Shown piece by piece: positions 8,662-17,079 of a stretch of DNA of 64,000 nucleotides. The position numbers were made by a program, and so were the translations under genes. This DNA is from Deltaproteobacteria bacterium (GTDB lineage Bacteria > Bdellovibrionota_B > Oligoflexia > Oligoflexales > Bog-1112): the NCBI GenBank assembly GCA_020635195.1, contig JACKAG010000010.1, positions 1-64,000 of the forward strand. Reading direction: 5' to 3'. Within the stretch, counting starts at the first letter, position 1, and each line of letters begins with the position of its first letter. The notes beneath the pieces were generated by a model that ran no database searches, was not told the DNA's origin, and worked only from the letters and a program-made list of their open reading frames with translations.

Positions 8662-10728
8662 TTACTTACCGAGGCTGCTACGGAATTGAGCAAGTTTTGC
8701 CAGCGTGCTCTTGCGATTACGAGATTCCAGCTCCTCTGGGCTGAGCAGCTCTTCCTGTTCTTCTTTATTTATGATGCTGGGATCATCAGGAAGTTCTGAG
8801 AGGAAACGACTCATTTTCTGCTGTTCTTTACGGAAGCCTGACTGCCTCATCCTGGCCCAGGTCAGGATGAGATGCTGTTTTGCTCTGGTTATAGCAACAT
8901 AAAAAAGCCGGCGTTCTTCACAGACTTGCTCCTGAGTCTCCAGGCTATTTTTATGGGGCATAAGGCCTTCTTCGAGGCCTGCAACGAAGATAACAGGAAA
9001 TTCCAGTCCTTTTGAGGCATGGATGGTCATCAGAGAGACTTTGTTTTCATTCTGATTTTCGCTGCTTTCTGGTCGTTCATTACCGAGACAGAGGGCATCC
9101 ATAAGTTTTTTCCCACTGATCTCCTCTTCAGCTCCCACAGAGATATTGCTTGCAACCTGTTCGATCCAGGTAGGTAAGCTCATAAGATTTTTGATTTTAT
9201 GCTGTCGGGATAGGACGTGTTTGACTTCTTTTCTGAGATGGTCAGCAAGCCCTGAGAGTTGAATGATGGCCTCACCTAGTTTTTGGCATTGGGCGGGATT
9301 TTCTATTGGCATTTCATTGAGTTGACGAATGATCGATGTAAATTCTGTCAGATGAGCTGCTGCGGAAGAGGAAAAAGAGGATGCTATGTCAGAGCGGTTC
9401 AGAATCTCCCATGGAGAAACTCCGCTATTCTTTGCCAGTTCTTCAATATGTTCCTGGGTTTTTAGTCCGATCCCTCTTGGAGGAACGTTGATCACCCGCC
9501 ACAAAGCCAGGCGGTCCTGGGGATTCAGGGCGAGATTAAGATAAGCGAAGAAATCTCTGACTTCTTTGCGTTCGAAAAAACTCTGCCCCCCATATGTTTT
9601 GCATGGAATACCTGCTTCCCGCAAAGCCATTTCGATTGCTTTTGCCTGGCTATTTGCCCTGTATAAGATAGCAATATCTCCCGGTTTTGTTCCGAAGCCC
9701 CGGAAACTCTGGCATTTTTCAGCAATATACCTGGCTTCTTCTGTGCTGTCGGAGAAAGATCTAAGGAGAATGGGTGTCTGGCAGTCGGATTGACTCCATA
9801 GAGTCTTTCCTTTTCTTCGGGAATTGTTTTTTATCAGGGTGTTGGCAGCTTTCAGAATGATGTTTGAGCAGCGATAATTTTGTTCCAGGCGGATGAGTCT
9901 GGTTCCCTGGAATACTTTTTCGAAGCGTTCCAGGGTTTCATACATAGCTCCGCGCCAACTGTAAATAGACTGGTCATCATCTCCGACTACACATACGTTT
10001 CCATGTTCTCGTGCCAGTTCTTCGAGTACAGCGAACTGACCTGCATTTGTATCCTGAAACTCGTCAACCAGATAGTGACTGAAACGTTTATCAATTCGTG
10101 TTTTCAGGGTTTCATGCTTACGGAGAGCCTGGACAACTTTAAAGATACAGTCGTCAAAATCGATGGCAGAATTCAGACGAAGCTGACGTTCATAAAGAGA
10201 GTAGACAGCACTGAGAATGTCCGGATCAGAGACGAACAGCTGAGGAGGGAGCTCTCCTTTTTGAAGATCTTCAGGTGATACCAGCCAGTTTTTGCATTGA
10301 CTGATCTGATAATGGAGCTCATCAGCCTTGAAAAGGCCGGTCCATTTTTTTTCGTCCAAAGCCCGGCGGACGAGATCCTGTTGGTCTCCTGTTCCCAGGA
10401 GGGTAAATTTATGGTCGAGATCAAAAAGAGACGGCCACCGGCGTAAAAACTGAAGGCAAAAACTGTGAAATGTGCTGATACTGAGTTTTCTCCCAACTTC
10501 GGGGGTTGTCATGAGCATGATTCGCTCACGCATTTCTTTTGCTGCTTTATTAGTAAATGTCATGGCAGCAATTTTCAAAGGATCGATGCCTTCTGACAGC
10601 ATCCATGCAATTCTGTTTGTGATAACTTTGGTTTTACCTGTTCCGGCACCTGCAAGAATCATAACCGGTCCTTCAGACTGGCATGCAGCTGCACGTTGCT
10701 CAGGATTCAGTAAATGAATATCAGACAT
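8662..10728 (-). CDS. UvrD/PcrA/Rep-family ATP-dependent DNA helicase
   Basis: A 688-residue superfamily 1A 3'-5' helicase. The ordered motifs are all visible: MILAGAGTGKTKV (Walker A), MTFTNKAAKEM (Ia), LVDEFQDTN (II), VVGDDDQSIYSWRGA (III), LEQNYRCS (IV), MTIHASKGLEFPVIFVAGL (V) and YVAITRAKQHL (VI). UvrD, PcrA and Rep act in excision repair, replication restart and removal of RecA or transcription blocks; which paralogue this is cannot be decided by eye. The roughly 60-residue C-terminal tail is charged and lacks the RNA-polymerase-binding Tudor fold I would look for in UvrD/PcrA. It lies 99 bases downstream of glpK on the same strand. Confidence 0.9.
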   Translation of the reverse strand: MSDIHLLNPEQRAAACQSEGPVMILAGAGTGKTKVITNRIAWMLSEGIDPLKIAAMTFTNKAAKEMRERIMLMTTPEVGRKLSISTFHSFCLQFLRRWPSLFDLDHKFTLLGTGDQQDLVRRALDEKKWTGLFKADELHYQISQCKNWLVSPEDLQKGELPPQLFVSDPDILSAVYSLYERQLRLNSAIDFDDCIFKVVQALRKHETLKTRIDKRFSHYLVDEFQDTNAGQFAVLEELAREHGNVCVVGDDDQSIYSWRGAMYETLERFEKVFQGTRLIRLEQNYRCSNIILKAANTLIKNNSRRKGKTLWSQSDCQTPILLRSFSDSTEEARYIAEKCQSFRGFGTKPGDIAILYRANSQAKAIEMALREAGIPCKTYGGQSFFERKEVRDFFAYLNLALNPQDRLALWRVINVPPRGIGLKTQEHIEELAKNSGVSPWEILNRSDIASSFSSSAAAHLTEFTSIIRQLNEMPIENPAQCQKLGEAIIQLSGLADHLRKEVKHVLSRQHKIKNLMSLPTWIEQVASNISVGAEEEISGKKLMDALCLGNERPESSENQNENKVSLMTIHASKGLEFPVIFVAGLEEGLMPHKNSLETQEQVCEERRLFYVAITRAKQHLILTWARMRQSGFRKEQQKMSRFLSELPDDPSIINKEEQEELLSPEELESRNRKSTLAKLAQFRSSLGK

Positions 10729-10827
10729 GGTTTGTTTGTCCGGAGCTTAAATGCCATGCAGTCAGTGAGGCTCTGCAAAGCTGAGGGCAAAAAATTCAGA
10801 TTACTTTATTTATATGCATTGTGCCTG

Positions 10828-12387
10828 CTATTTCTCTCCTGATTTATTTTTTTGTTTTGAGAAAGCTTCAACAGCTGTCAGAGCACGTCTCCAGCCATCG
10901 AGCATGCTCAGGCGTATAGCAGAGTTAGCAGGGCTGCTCTCAGGTTGGTAGGACTGGGATCTTGCTGCAAAAAGACTAAGATCATGAATGTTTTTGACAA
11001 TTCCACAGCCAAGGGCGGCAAACATCCCGGCGCCCAACGCGGTTGTTTCTGTATGAATGTGTCGTTTAATAACGATGTTTGCAAGATTTGCCTGAATCTG
11101 CATCAGCAGGGGATTGGAACATCCGCCTCCATCTACGTTCAGGGAGTCCGGGCGATAAGGAGAATTTTCTCCAGCTGCATCCATCAGATCACAGACCTGA
11201 AATGCGATGGCTTCCAGTGCGGCTCTGATAAGCTGATTTTTTGTCGTTCCGCGAGTCAGCCCAAGAAAAGCTCCCCGCGCTTCCGGGTTCCACCATGGTG
11301 CTCCAAGCCCTGTAAGTGCCGGAACGAAATAGATTTCAGGAGCTCCTTTCGCTTTGGCTGCGAGTTCTTCAGACTCGGAGGCATTCTGGAGAAAATTTAG
11401 CTGATCTCGCATAAACTGGATGGCAGCGCCCGCTATAAATGCAGAACCTTCAAGAGCATAAAAGAGCTCTCCATTAAGTTTCCAGCTGACAGTTGTGAGC
11501 AATCCTTTTGTTGAGAAAATAGCCTGTTTTCCTGTGTAACTGAGCAAAAATGCCCCTGTTCCGTAGGTGCACTTAGTTTGCCCGGCTTCGAAGCACGCCT
11601 GGCCAGCAAGGGCGGCTTGCTGATCTCCGAGAACTCCGTTAATCGGGATTCCATCCGGAAGATAACCAACTCCCTGGGTCCTCCCAAAGAAACCAGCACT
11701 GTCCCGGACTTCAGCAAGTTTGTCCTGTGTTTTTAGTCCAAAAAGTTGACAGAGCTCAGGGTCCCATGAAGCATTGTGGATGTTGAAGAGGAGAGTTCTT
11801 GATGCATTACTGGCATCTGTGACAAATGCTTTGCCAGCTGTGAGCCTCGAAATCAGCCAGGTATCAATGGTCCCTATCACCGCATGGCCTTTTTCAACCT
11901 GCTTAAAGGTTTCCGGCTCATGTTTTTTTAGCCAGAGTATTTTGGAACCGCTAAAATAAGGGTCTGTGAATAATCCTGTTTTTTGTCTGATCATGACATC
12001 ATCATGGCTTTGTCTGAGGCTCTGACAGATGACAGTTCCTCGGCGGCACTGCCAGATGATGGCAGGGCGGAGAGGGCGCCCACTTTTTTGATCCCAGATG
12101 CAAATACTTTCTCTTTGATTAGTGATTCCTATGGATGCGATTTTATCAGGATGAAACCGTGGGTCGGTATTTTGTGCTATGGTGATTGCCTGTACACTTG
12201 AATGCTGTAATGAGAACCAGATTTCATCAAGGTTGTGCTCAACCCAGCCGGCTTTAGGAAAATGCTGAGGGAATTCCGTCGAAGATCTTGCAAGTATCTG
12301 CTTGTGTGGTTTCTGAGAAAAATCAAGTATCAGTACGGTAGTTCCTGTTGTTCCCTGATCGATTGCCATGATGTACTGCTGTTCCAT
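10828..12387 (-). CDS. glpK: glycerol kinase
   Basis: A FGGY-family kinase making sn-glycerol 3-phosphate from glycerol and ATP. MAIDQGTTGTTVLILD is the N-terminal phosphate-binding loop; GITNQRES, GTIDTWLISRL, GVLGDQQAAL, KCTYGTGAFLL and LNVDGGGCSNPLLMQIQANL follow in the family's order. Length 519 is slightly above the usual 495-505, mainly from a short C-terminal tail. AAAGG lies about eight bases before the ATG. There is no glpF or glpD beside it, so it is not in a classic glp operon; the helicase gene follows on the same strand. Confidence 0.95.
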   Translation of the reverse strand: MEQQYIMAIDQGTTGTTVLILDFSQKPHKQILARSSTEFPQHFPKAGWVEHNLDEIWFSLQHSSVQAITIAQNTDPRFHPDKIASIGITNQRESICIWDQKSGRPLRPAIIWQCRRGTVICQSLRQSHDDVMIRQKTGLFTDPYFSGSKILWLKKHEPETFKQVEKGHAVIGTIDTWLISRLTAGKAFVTDASNASRTLLFNIHNASWDPELCQLFGLKTQDKLAEVRDSAGFFGRTQGVGYLPDGIPINGVLGDQQAALAGQACFEAGQTKCTYGTGAFLLSYTGKQAIFSTKGLLTTVSWKLNGELFYALEGSAFIAGAAIQFMRDQLNFLQNASESEELAAKAKGAPEIYFVPALTGLGAPWWNPEARGAFLGLTRGTTKNQLIRAALEAIAFQVCDLMDAAGENSPYRPDSLNVDGGGCSNPLLMQIQANLANIVIKRHIHTETTALGAGMFAALGCGIVKNIHDLSLFAARSQSYQPESSPANSAIRLSMLDGWRRALTAVEAFSKQKNKSGEK

Positions 12388-12493
12388 GACATACCTTTCT
12401 GCTCAAAGAAGCGACTCCGGAACTGTGTCAGGAGCCTGCCCAGAAATATAAGAAAAGTTCTGTATTCTTCTTATGTATCGGGAACATTTGATA

Positions 12494-12522
12494 TTTACAA
12501 GAGGCTTTTCGAAAGATATGTA
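12494..12522 (+). promoter_or_regulatory. possible sigma-70 promoter for fmt
   Basis: TTTACA at 12494-12499 and TATGTA at 12517-12522 are separated by 17 bases, about 40 bases before the fmt start. The -35 box matches consensus at five of six positions, the -10 box only moderately. Confidence 0.3.
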
Positions 12523-12562
12523 TGGTATCGTGTAGAGGTCTGACTTAGAAAGAAGGGTTTTT

Positions 12563-13531
12563 GTGAGGCTTGTTTATCTTGGCTCTCCCTCAGAGGCCGT
12601 TGCTCCGTTATGTTATCTCTGTGAGCAGATTGCGACTCAGAGCTCTCCTCATGAGCTTGTCGCGGTCGTGTCACGACCTGCGCAGATCAGAGGCAGAGGA
12701 CGCCGACAGCAGAAAGAAGATCCTCCGGTTGCAGCATGGGCTAAAGAGCGCGGTCTTTTGACTCTTCAGCCAGAAAAAGCAAGAGATCCTGAGTTTCTGA
12801 GATCGCTGCGTGAGCTTCAGCCAGATCTTATGATTACCTGTGCTTATGGCCAGATTTTGAGTGAGGACTTTCTCAGTATTCCACGTCGGGGAACCATCAA
12901 TATTCATCCATCGGCCTTACCCTCTTACAGAGGAGCTTCCCCTGTTCCGGCAGTGCTTTTGGCTGGGGCATGCTCGACTGCTGTGAGCATCTTATTTACA
13001 GTCCGGGCTCTGGATGCAGGCCATATTATTATACAGAAGCCTTTCGATATTTTTCCGGACGAAACTGCAGGTGAGCTGACTCGCCGTTTGTTTGAGCTGT
13101 CAGGCCCTTTACTTATGGAAAGTCTGGCACTGCTCTCTGATGAGCAATTTACAGGGAATGCTCAGGATGAAAATCTGGTGACTGTGTGTGGCAAAATTAC
13201 AAAGGATATGGGGAAAGTAAACTGGAATAGTCCGGTAAATGATATTTACAATCGTTATCGGGCATTTCAGCCATGGCCAGGATCTTTTACAGAGCTTAAC
13301 GGAGTGAGAGTCGTGATTGAGAAGATGCTTCCTGAAAGAGCAGGGATTGAGCTTCTACCGGAAAAAGCTCCAGGGACTGTTCTCTTTGATCCTGTCCGCA
13401 AGTTTTTAAGAGTCAGAGCGGGAGATGGCTGGATCCGAATTGACTCTCTCAAGCCGGAAGGCAGGAAGCTTATGGATGCAGTCGCATACTGGAATGGCTA
13501 TGGGAATGGCCGTGACTTGCGGTTCCAGTAA
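12563..13531 (+). CDS. fmt: methionyl-tRNA formyltransferase
   Basis: Transfers a formyl group from 10-formyl-tetrahydrofolate to Met-tRNA of the initiator type. The N-terminal Rossmann domain carries ITCAYGQILSEDFLSIP and NIHPSALPSYRGASPV, the family's folate/catalytic region with the Asn, His and (later) Asp triad; the C-terminal OB-like domain has NRYRAFQPWPGSF and the DGWIRIDSLKPEGRK end. Start is GTG 12563 after GAAAGAAGGG. 322 residues is normal. A peptide deformylase (def) gene, a common neighbour, is not here. Confidence 0.95.
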   Translation: MRLVYLGSPSEAVAPLCYLCEQIATQSSPHELVAVVSRPAQIRGRGRRQQKEDPPVAAWAKERGLLTLQPEKARDPEFLRSLRELQPDLMITCAYGQILSEDFLSIPRRGTINIHPSALPSYRGASPVPAVLLAGACSTAVSILFTVRALDAGHIIIQKPFDIFPDETAGELTRRLFELSGPLLMESLALLSDEQFTGNAQDENLVTVCGKITKDMGKVNWNSPVNDIYNRYRAFQPWPGSFTELNGVRVVIEKMLPERAGIELLPEKAPGTVLFDPVRKFLRVRAGDGWIRIDSLKPEGRKLMDAVAYWNGYGNGRDLRFQ

Positions 13532-13577
13532 GATCTCAGCAGCAGTCTTCTTTGTGTTTCAGAAGGACGGTAAAGAA

Positions 13578-13889
13578 ATGGTATTTTTGGATAAAAAGCT
13601 GACAGGATTGAAACGCTGGGGTAAACTAAATCCACAGAACTATGAATACAGTATTTTGACCTTTCAGGAGCGGCAGGCTGGAGTCAGCGTGGTGTATGAT
13701 CCTGACGAACAGCGATACTATTATAATGCTTATTGTGTTGAAACCAGACAACTCATAGAGCTTTTTACGACAGAGTATCGCTTTCTGGACGATGCGCTGG
13801 AGACAGTTAATGCAGAATTCGGGACCTGGGATCTTGTTAGTCTGGAGCAAAAAAACACAGGTTGTGGCCAGTGTGCGGCAAAAAAATAG
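13578..13889 (+). CDS. small soluble protein, 103 aa, hypothetical
   Basis: ATG 13578 follows AAGGACGGTAAAGAA, a usable ribosome-binding site 46 bases after fmt ends. The protein is charged and aromatic (RWGKLNPQNYEYSILTFQER, VVYDPDEQRYYYNAYCVE) and ends TGCGQCAAKK, a CxxC near the C-terminus that might bind metal or be redox-active. Its last 17 bases overlap the start of the next gene. I recognise no family. Probably co-transcribed with fmt. Confidence 0.6.
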   Translation: MVFLDKKLTGLKRWGKLNPQNYEYSILTFQERQAGVSVVYDPDEQRYYYNAYCVETRQLIELFTTEYRFLDDALETVNAEFGTWDLVSLEQKNTGCGQCAAKK

Positions 13890-14967
13890 CTCCCGCCTTG
13901 TCAGAGTTTGTTCTTTTCTGAATTCTGTTTCCGGCTCTTCTTCTTTTTTTCTGTTTTTTATATTATTGCTACATTTGTGCTGTTCTGTTGTGGTCGTAAC
14001 AGAAGCGATGGCACTTTCTTTTTTATCTTCTCATGAAAGTGAAGCGAAAGGCTGTCAGGAATGGCGTCTTGGCGACTTCCGTGATCCCCGATTTTCAGAT
14101 CGATATCCTGCGATTCTTGCATCTTTTGTGCGCATAGAAGCTGCTCTTACTGCGAGAAGAGCAGAGTCTCTGCAGCCTTTGCTTCACAGGAATCTTGCTC
14201 AGGAGATGCCGGATCTGAAGCAAATTTTTAAAGAAATGTCTGCTTATCTTGGAGTAGCATGGGAAATCTCCCTGCTACGTGCCTGGAGTCTGGAGGGAAT
14301 GAATCTCTCTGAGAGGGGTGAGATCAGATGCAAAGGGGAAAAGATCCGCTTGTTTCCTCATTATGGTTATGCGAGGCAGTGGTTTCTTTTATTTCAGATA
14401 CTGGGGCAGAAAGAACTGGGTAGAGTTTTTGTCAGTCTGATTCCTGATGAAGATCATAAACGCTGGAAGGTCGGTTATTTTGCGTTCCGTCAATGGACTC
14501 ACGCTGGAAAAGATCCGCAGACATGGATCGCTGAAGCAGACCAGAGTCTGAAAACAGGCAGACAGACCGGAGCGGGGGTCAGATACTTACTGGCGAAAAA
14601 TCTGATGGCAGGAAATCGTCATTTTATTTATGAGCTGCATGAGGAGCTGGACTCTTGGTTAAAGACAGCATTGCCGGAATCTGTCTGGCAGTTACCAGTT
14701 CGTCAGGCTTTAGCTGGGGACGATAATATAGAAGAAATCAGCAGTCTTTTTGCTCCTGGTGGTATCGGCTTATTGCTGAAATTCCAGTTAAGTAAAACCT
14801 TTTCAGGAAAGGAAGTCCGTGCCCACTGTCAGGAGCGTTTACATCATCTGAAGAGCATGGTCTGGTTCAGCGATTTTAAAGGAATTCGTTGTAGTTACTT
14901 TGTCTCAGGGAATTCTACACAGGCCAGTTATTCTCTGGGCAGCCTTTACCTGGATCGTCATTCATAA
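13873..14967 (+). CDS. exported or membrane-anchored protein of unknown function
   Basis: I choose GTG 13873, inside the end of the previous gene, because upstream codons of this frame lie over that gene and the GTG places a positively charged n-region directly before a long hydrophobic core (FFLFFILLLHLCCSVVVV). About 360 residues. The mature part has many Trp and Leu residues and no motif I can name. The leader could be a signal peptide or an anchor; the CC in the core is not a standard lipobox. No transmembrane segment is evident beyond it. The overlap suggests translational coupling with the small CxxC protein. Confidence 0.6.
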   Translation: MRQKNSSRLVRVCSFLNSVSGSSSFFLFFILLLHLCCSVVVVTEAMALSFLSSHESEAKGCQEWRLGDFRDPRFSDRYPAILASFVRIEAALTARRAESLQPLLHRNLAQEMPDLKQIFKEMSAYLGVAWEISLLRAWSLEGMNLSERGEIRCKGEKIRLFPHYGYARQWFLLFQILGQKELGRVFVSLIPDEDHKRWKVGYFAFRQWTHAGKDPQTWIAEADQSLKTGRQTGAGVRYLLAKNLMAGNRHFIYELHEELDSWLKTALPESVWQLPVRQALAGDDNIEEISSLFAPGGIGLLLKFQLSKTFSGKEVRAHCQERLHHLKSMVWFSDFKGIRCSYFVSGNSTQASYSLGSLYLDRHS

Positions 14968-15064
14968 ATTTCTCTTCCCTCATGCTAGCATGTTCTTAGC
15001 GTCTAAAAGAAATGGAAAAAACTACGAGCAATGATCGGCGAAGCTGGATCTATGGTGTCACTGT

Positions 15065-16549
15065 ATGTCTGATATCGAAGACCTGGTTATGATGCAATAT
15101 AAGCTTCTGGAGATCGTCAGAGGTCATATTGTATCTCTTACAGGTTATGATTCGGAGGATCTGATTCGCTATGAACATGAATTTATTTCAGCCTTTGAAA
15201 AGAGTGATCCTGAAGTCGCAGAGCAGGAAAAACTTCTGAAGAGGATCGATCAGTCTTCGATGGTGTTGATGGGAGATTTTCACTCCATGCCATCGAATCA
15301 AATGCGTTTTCTTAACATCGTACAGCATATTGTTTCCGGATCTAAGTCTCGGAAAGTTCTGATCGCTCTTGAGTGTCTTTTTGAGGAAGATGAAGAAAAT
15401 ATTCAGCGGTTTTTACAGGGAGAAATAGATGCATCTGACCTGAAGCAGGTTCTTGACTTTGACAGAACATGGGGATTTTCATGGTGGCCAATAGAGGAAA
15501 TTTTGTGTTACGCAAGAGAACATGGCCTCGCGGTAATTGCACTGAACAGTCGAAAAATTGCGATGCAAGGTCCTGCTATGCGAGACCTGCAATTTGCTAT
15601 GAAATTAAAGAGAGCGTTGAGTCTTCATGTTGATGGAAAGCTGCTGGCTTTAATCGGTGAGTACCATCTGTCTCCGAATCATCTTCCTTTAGCCTTGTCT
15701 CGTGAGCTGCCAGGTTTATGTATGGATGAAGATCTGACGGTTATTTTTTGTGGTATGGATCAGCTTTATTTTCGTTTGTTGAGGGAGCTGTCATCCTCTT
15801 ATACAGGACTCTGGCATCTGGGGCATGCTCAGTTTGTTTATTATGATGCACCTCCGTGGGGTAAATGGTTATCATGGCTTCTTTTGCAGGAATCGTCAGT
15901 TTTTTTAAATGAATGTGGAGAGTGTCATGATCCTTTATCTTGTGGAGAGTGCTGGCCTGGTAATGAAGATATTTTAAAAGAGTGTTGGCTTCAGATGCAG
16001 GTCGCATTGAAATGGAATTCCTGTGATTTCACGTTTCCTTCTGTTATCTTAGGTCTGGGCGCTTCTGATCTGAGCAAAGGACGTGCCTGCCGGACAAGCT
16101 CTTATGTTTATGACAGAATAAAATTTGATCCTGTATCAGAAGTTTTATCACTTGCTTCTATGGATTGGGAAAGTCTGCTCTGTGGTCTGGGAGTGGTACT
16201 GCTTCGTCAGTTCAGAGCTGTGACGGATCCATCCAATCCTGATCCGGATATTCCGGATCAGGATTGGATGGATGCTTTGCAATTTGTTTTTCATCCTCTT
16301 GGATCATCAGAAGAACTTGTTACAGACACTCTCATGTCAGAGGGGGCGTTTAGTCTTGCTCAAAAGAGCTCTGTAAGGAAATTTTTGGTTCAGCGGTCTC
16401 ACGAGAATATGCTGGGTTACTTCTTAAGGCAATATCTCTTAAATCCCGAGATGTCTGGTCTGAAGTCCGCTGTTGCGAAGAGCATGCAGGATCACTCATC
16501 AGGCACAGATGCCAGCCTTTTTGTGTGCGATTATAAGGCAACCAGTTAA
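15065..16549 (+). CDS. ChaN-like (haem-binding-uptake/Tiki superfamily) protein with a Cys-rich insert
   Basis: The N-terminal half matches the ChaN/DUF399 pattern: SSMVLMGDFHSMPSNQMRFL, VLIALECLFEEDEENIQRFL, WGFSWWPIEEILCYAREHGL and LLALIGEYHLSPNHLP. Known ChaN is an outer-membrane haem-binding lipoprotein, but this 494-residue protein has no signal peptide and should be cytoplasmic. Near residue 283 it carries CGECHDPLSCGECW, two CxxC pairs resembling a zinc site. A perfect 22-bp inverted repeat lies inside the gene at 16227-16273. The 3' end overlaps a convergent gene by about 200 bases. Function is not known; a GTP-binding or Tiki-like peptidase activity cannot be judged by eye. Confidence 0.65.
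   Translation: MSDIEDLVMMQYKLLEIVRGHIVSLTGYDSEDLIRYEHEFISAFEKSDPEVAEQEKLLKRIDQSSMVLMGDFHSMPSNQMRFLNIVQHIVSGSKSRKVLIALECLFEEDEENIQRFLQGEIDASDLKQVLDFDRTWGFSWWPIEEILCYAREHGLAVIALNSRKIAMQGPAMRDLQFAMKLKRALSLHVDGKLLALIGEYHLSPNHLPLALSRELPGLCMDEDLTVIFCGMDQLYFRLLRELSSSYTGLWHLGHAQFVYYDAPPWGKWLSWLLLQESSVFLNECGECHDPLSCGECWPGNEDILKECWLQMQVALKWNSCDFTFPSVILGLGASDLSKGRACRTSSYVYDRIKFDPVSEVLSLASMDWESLLCGLGVVLLRQFRAVTDPSNPDPDIPDQDWMDALQFVFHPLGSSEELVTDTLMSEGAFSLAQKSSVRKFLVQRSHENMLGYFLRQYLLNPEMSGLKSAVAKSMQDHSSGTDASLFVCDYKATS
16227..16273. repeat. 22-bp perfect inverted repeat with a 3-base loop, inside a coding region
   Basis: The arm at 16227-16248 is the exact reverse complement of 16252-16273; the loop is TAT at 16249-16251. 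The centre contains TCCGGATATTCCGGA. In the ChaN-like frame the arms encode DPSNPDPDIPDQDWMDA, an Asp/Pro-rich stretch. A stem this long is not expected by chance and would form a very stable hairpin in the mRNA. No T-run follows. No second copy was noticed elsewhere in the window. Confidence 0.85.
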
Positions 16550-16847
16550 TAGGATTTTCACAAATAACAGGCGCGGCTTTGCTAAGATAATTGCGTGTTC
16601 TGCTGATCATTTTGACAATGTTTGTCGAATACGATTCCATTAATCTGGGAGATGGGTTTTTCTCATGTTTCCTGAGGTAAATTTTTCTGATGAGCATCTG
16701 CTTTGAAAGGACTTCATTCTTACGAAGTGAAAATTGTTCGATCACTTTAGACATTGTGGGCTTTTGGGAAAGGTCCAGGGTTATATCTTCTCCAATCGTG
16801 AGTTTGTTTTCAGACAGGATCAGAGACACTTTTGTCAGATGGTCCAT
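16350..16847 (-). CDS. winged-helix (OmpR-type C-terminal) DNA-binding protein, probable
   Basis: A 165-residue reading frame. Residues about 1-115 fit an OmpR/PhoB-like effector domain: an N-terminal strand region (KLTIGEDITLDLSQKP), a helix pair (MSKVIEQFSLRKNEVLSKQMLIRKIY), SPRLMESYSTNIVKMISRTRNYL as recognition helix, and the terminal wing ending GWHLC. No receiver domain precedes it. The last 50 or so residues lie antisense to the ChaN-like gene, are Ser/Arg-rich and probably disordered; they exist only because no stop occurs in that stretch. Likely a small transcription regulator, possibly acting on the neighbouring genes; the fold assignment is by pattern only. Confidence 0.5.
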   Translation of the reverse strand: MDHLTKVSLILSENKLTIGEDITLDLSQKPTMSKVIEQFSLRKNEVLSKQMLIRKIYLRKHEKNPSPRLMESYSTNIVKMISRTRNYLSKAAPVICENPINWLPYNRTQKGWHLCLMSDPACSSQQRTSDQTSRDLRDIALRSNPAYSRETAEPKISLQSSFEQD

Positions 16848-17079
16848 AACGAGAGAAATCCTTCCTGGTGGTAAACCTTCGCCTGATATGTGTTTGGCAC
16901 ATCAGAATCTGTTTAAATGAGTTGGATACAAAGAGCAAGTATTATTGATGGATTGCATCATAACAGCATTATGAGTGCAGGATTGCTGCGCGGTCTGTTC
17001 TCTCTCTTGAAATTCTCTGTGTTTCCTGGTTGAATGAGCGTCGGAATTGTCCTGATGACGTATTATCCGGGGAAGTAGA

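Noticed and set aside
9880..10278. Plus-strand frame of 132 codons inside the helicase gene
   Set aside because: Lies antisense to the well-conserved UvrD/PcrA motifs and has no ribosome-binding site; a shadow of that gene.
10945..11400. Plus-strand frame of 151 codons antisense to glpK
   Set aside because: Covers the glycerol kinase C-terminal domain; no independent evidence.
15913..15927. CxxCH as a cytochrome c haem site
   Set aside because: The protein has no signal peptide, and a second CxxC without His beside it suits zinc better.
16690..16920. Plus-strand frame of 76 codons opposite the winged-helix-like gene
   Set aside because: The minus-strand frame has a recognisable domain pattern, this one does not.
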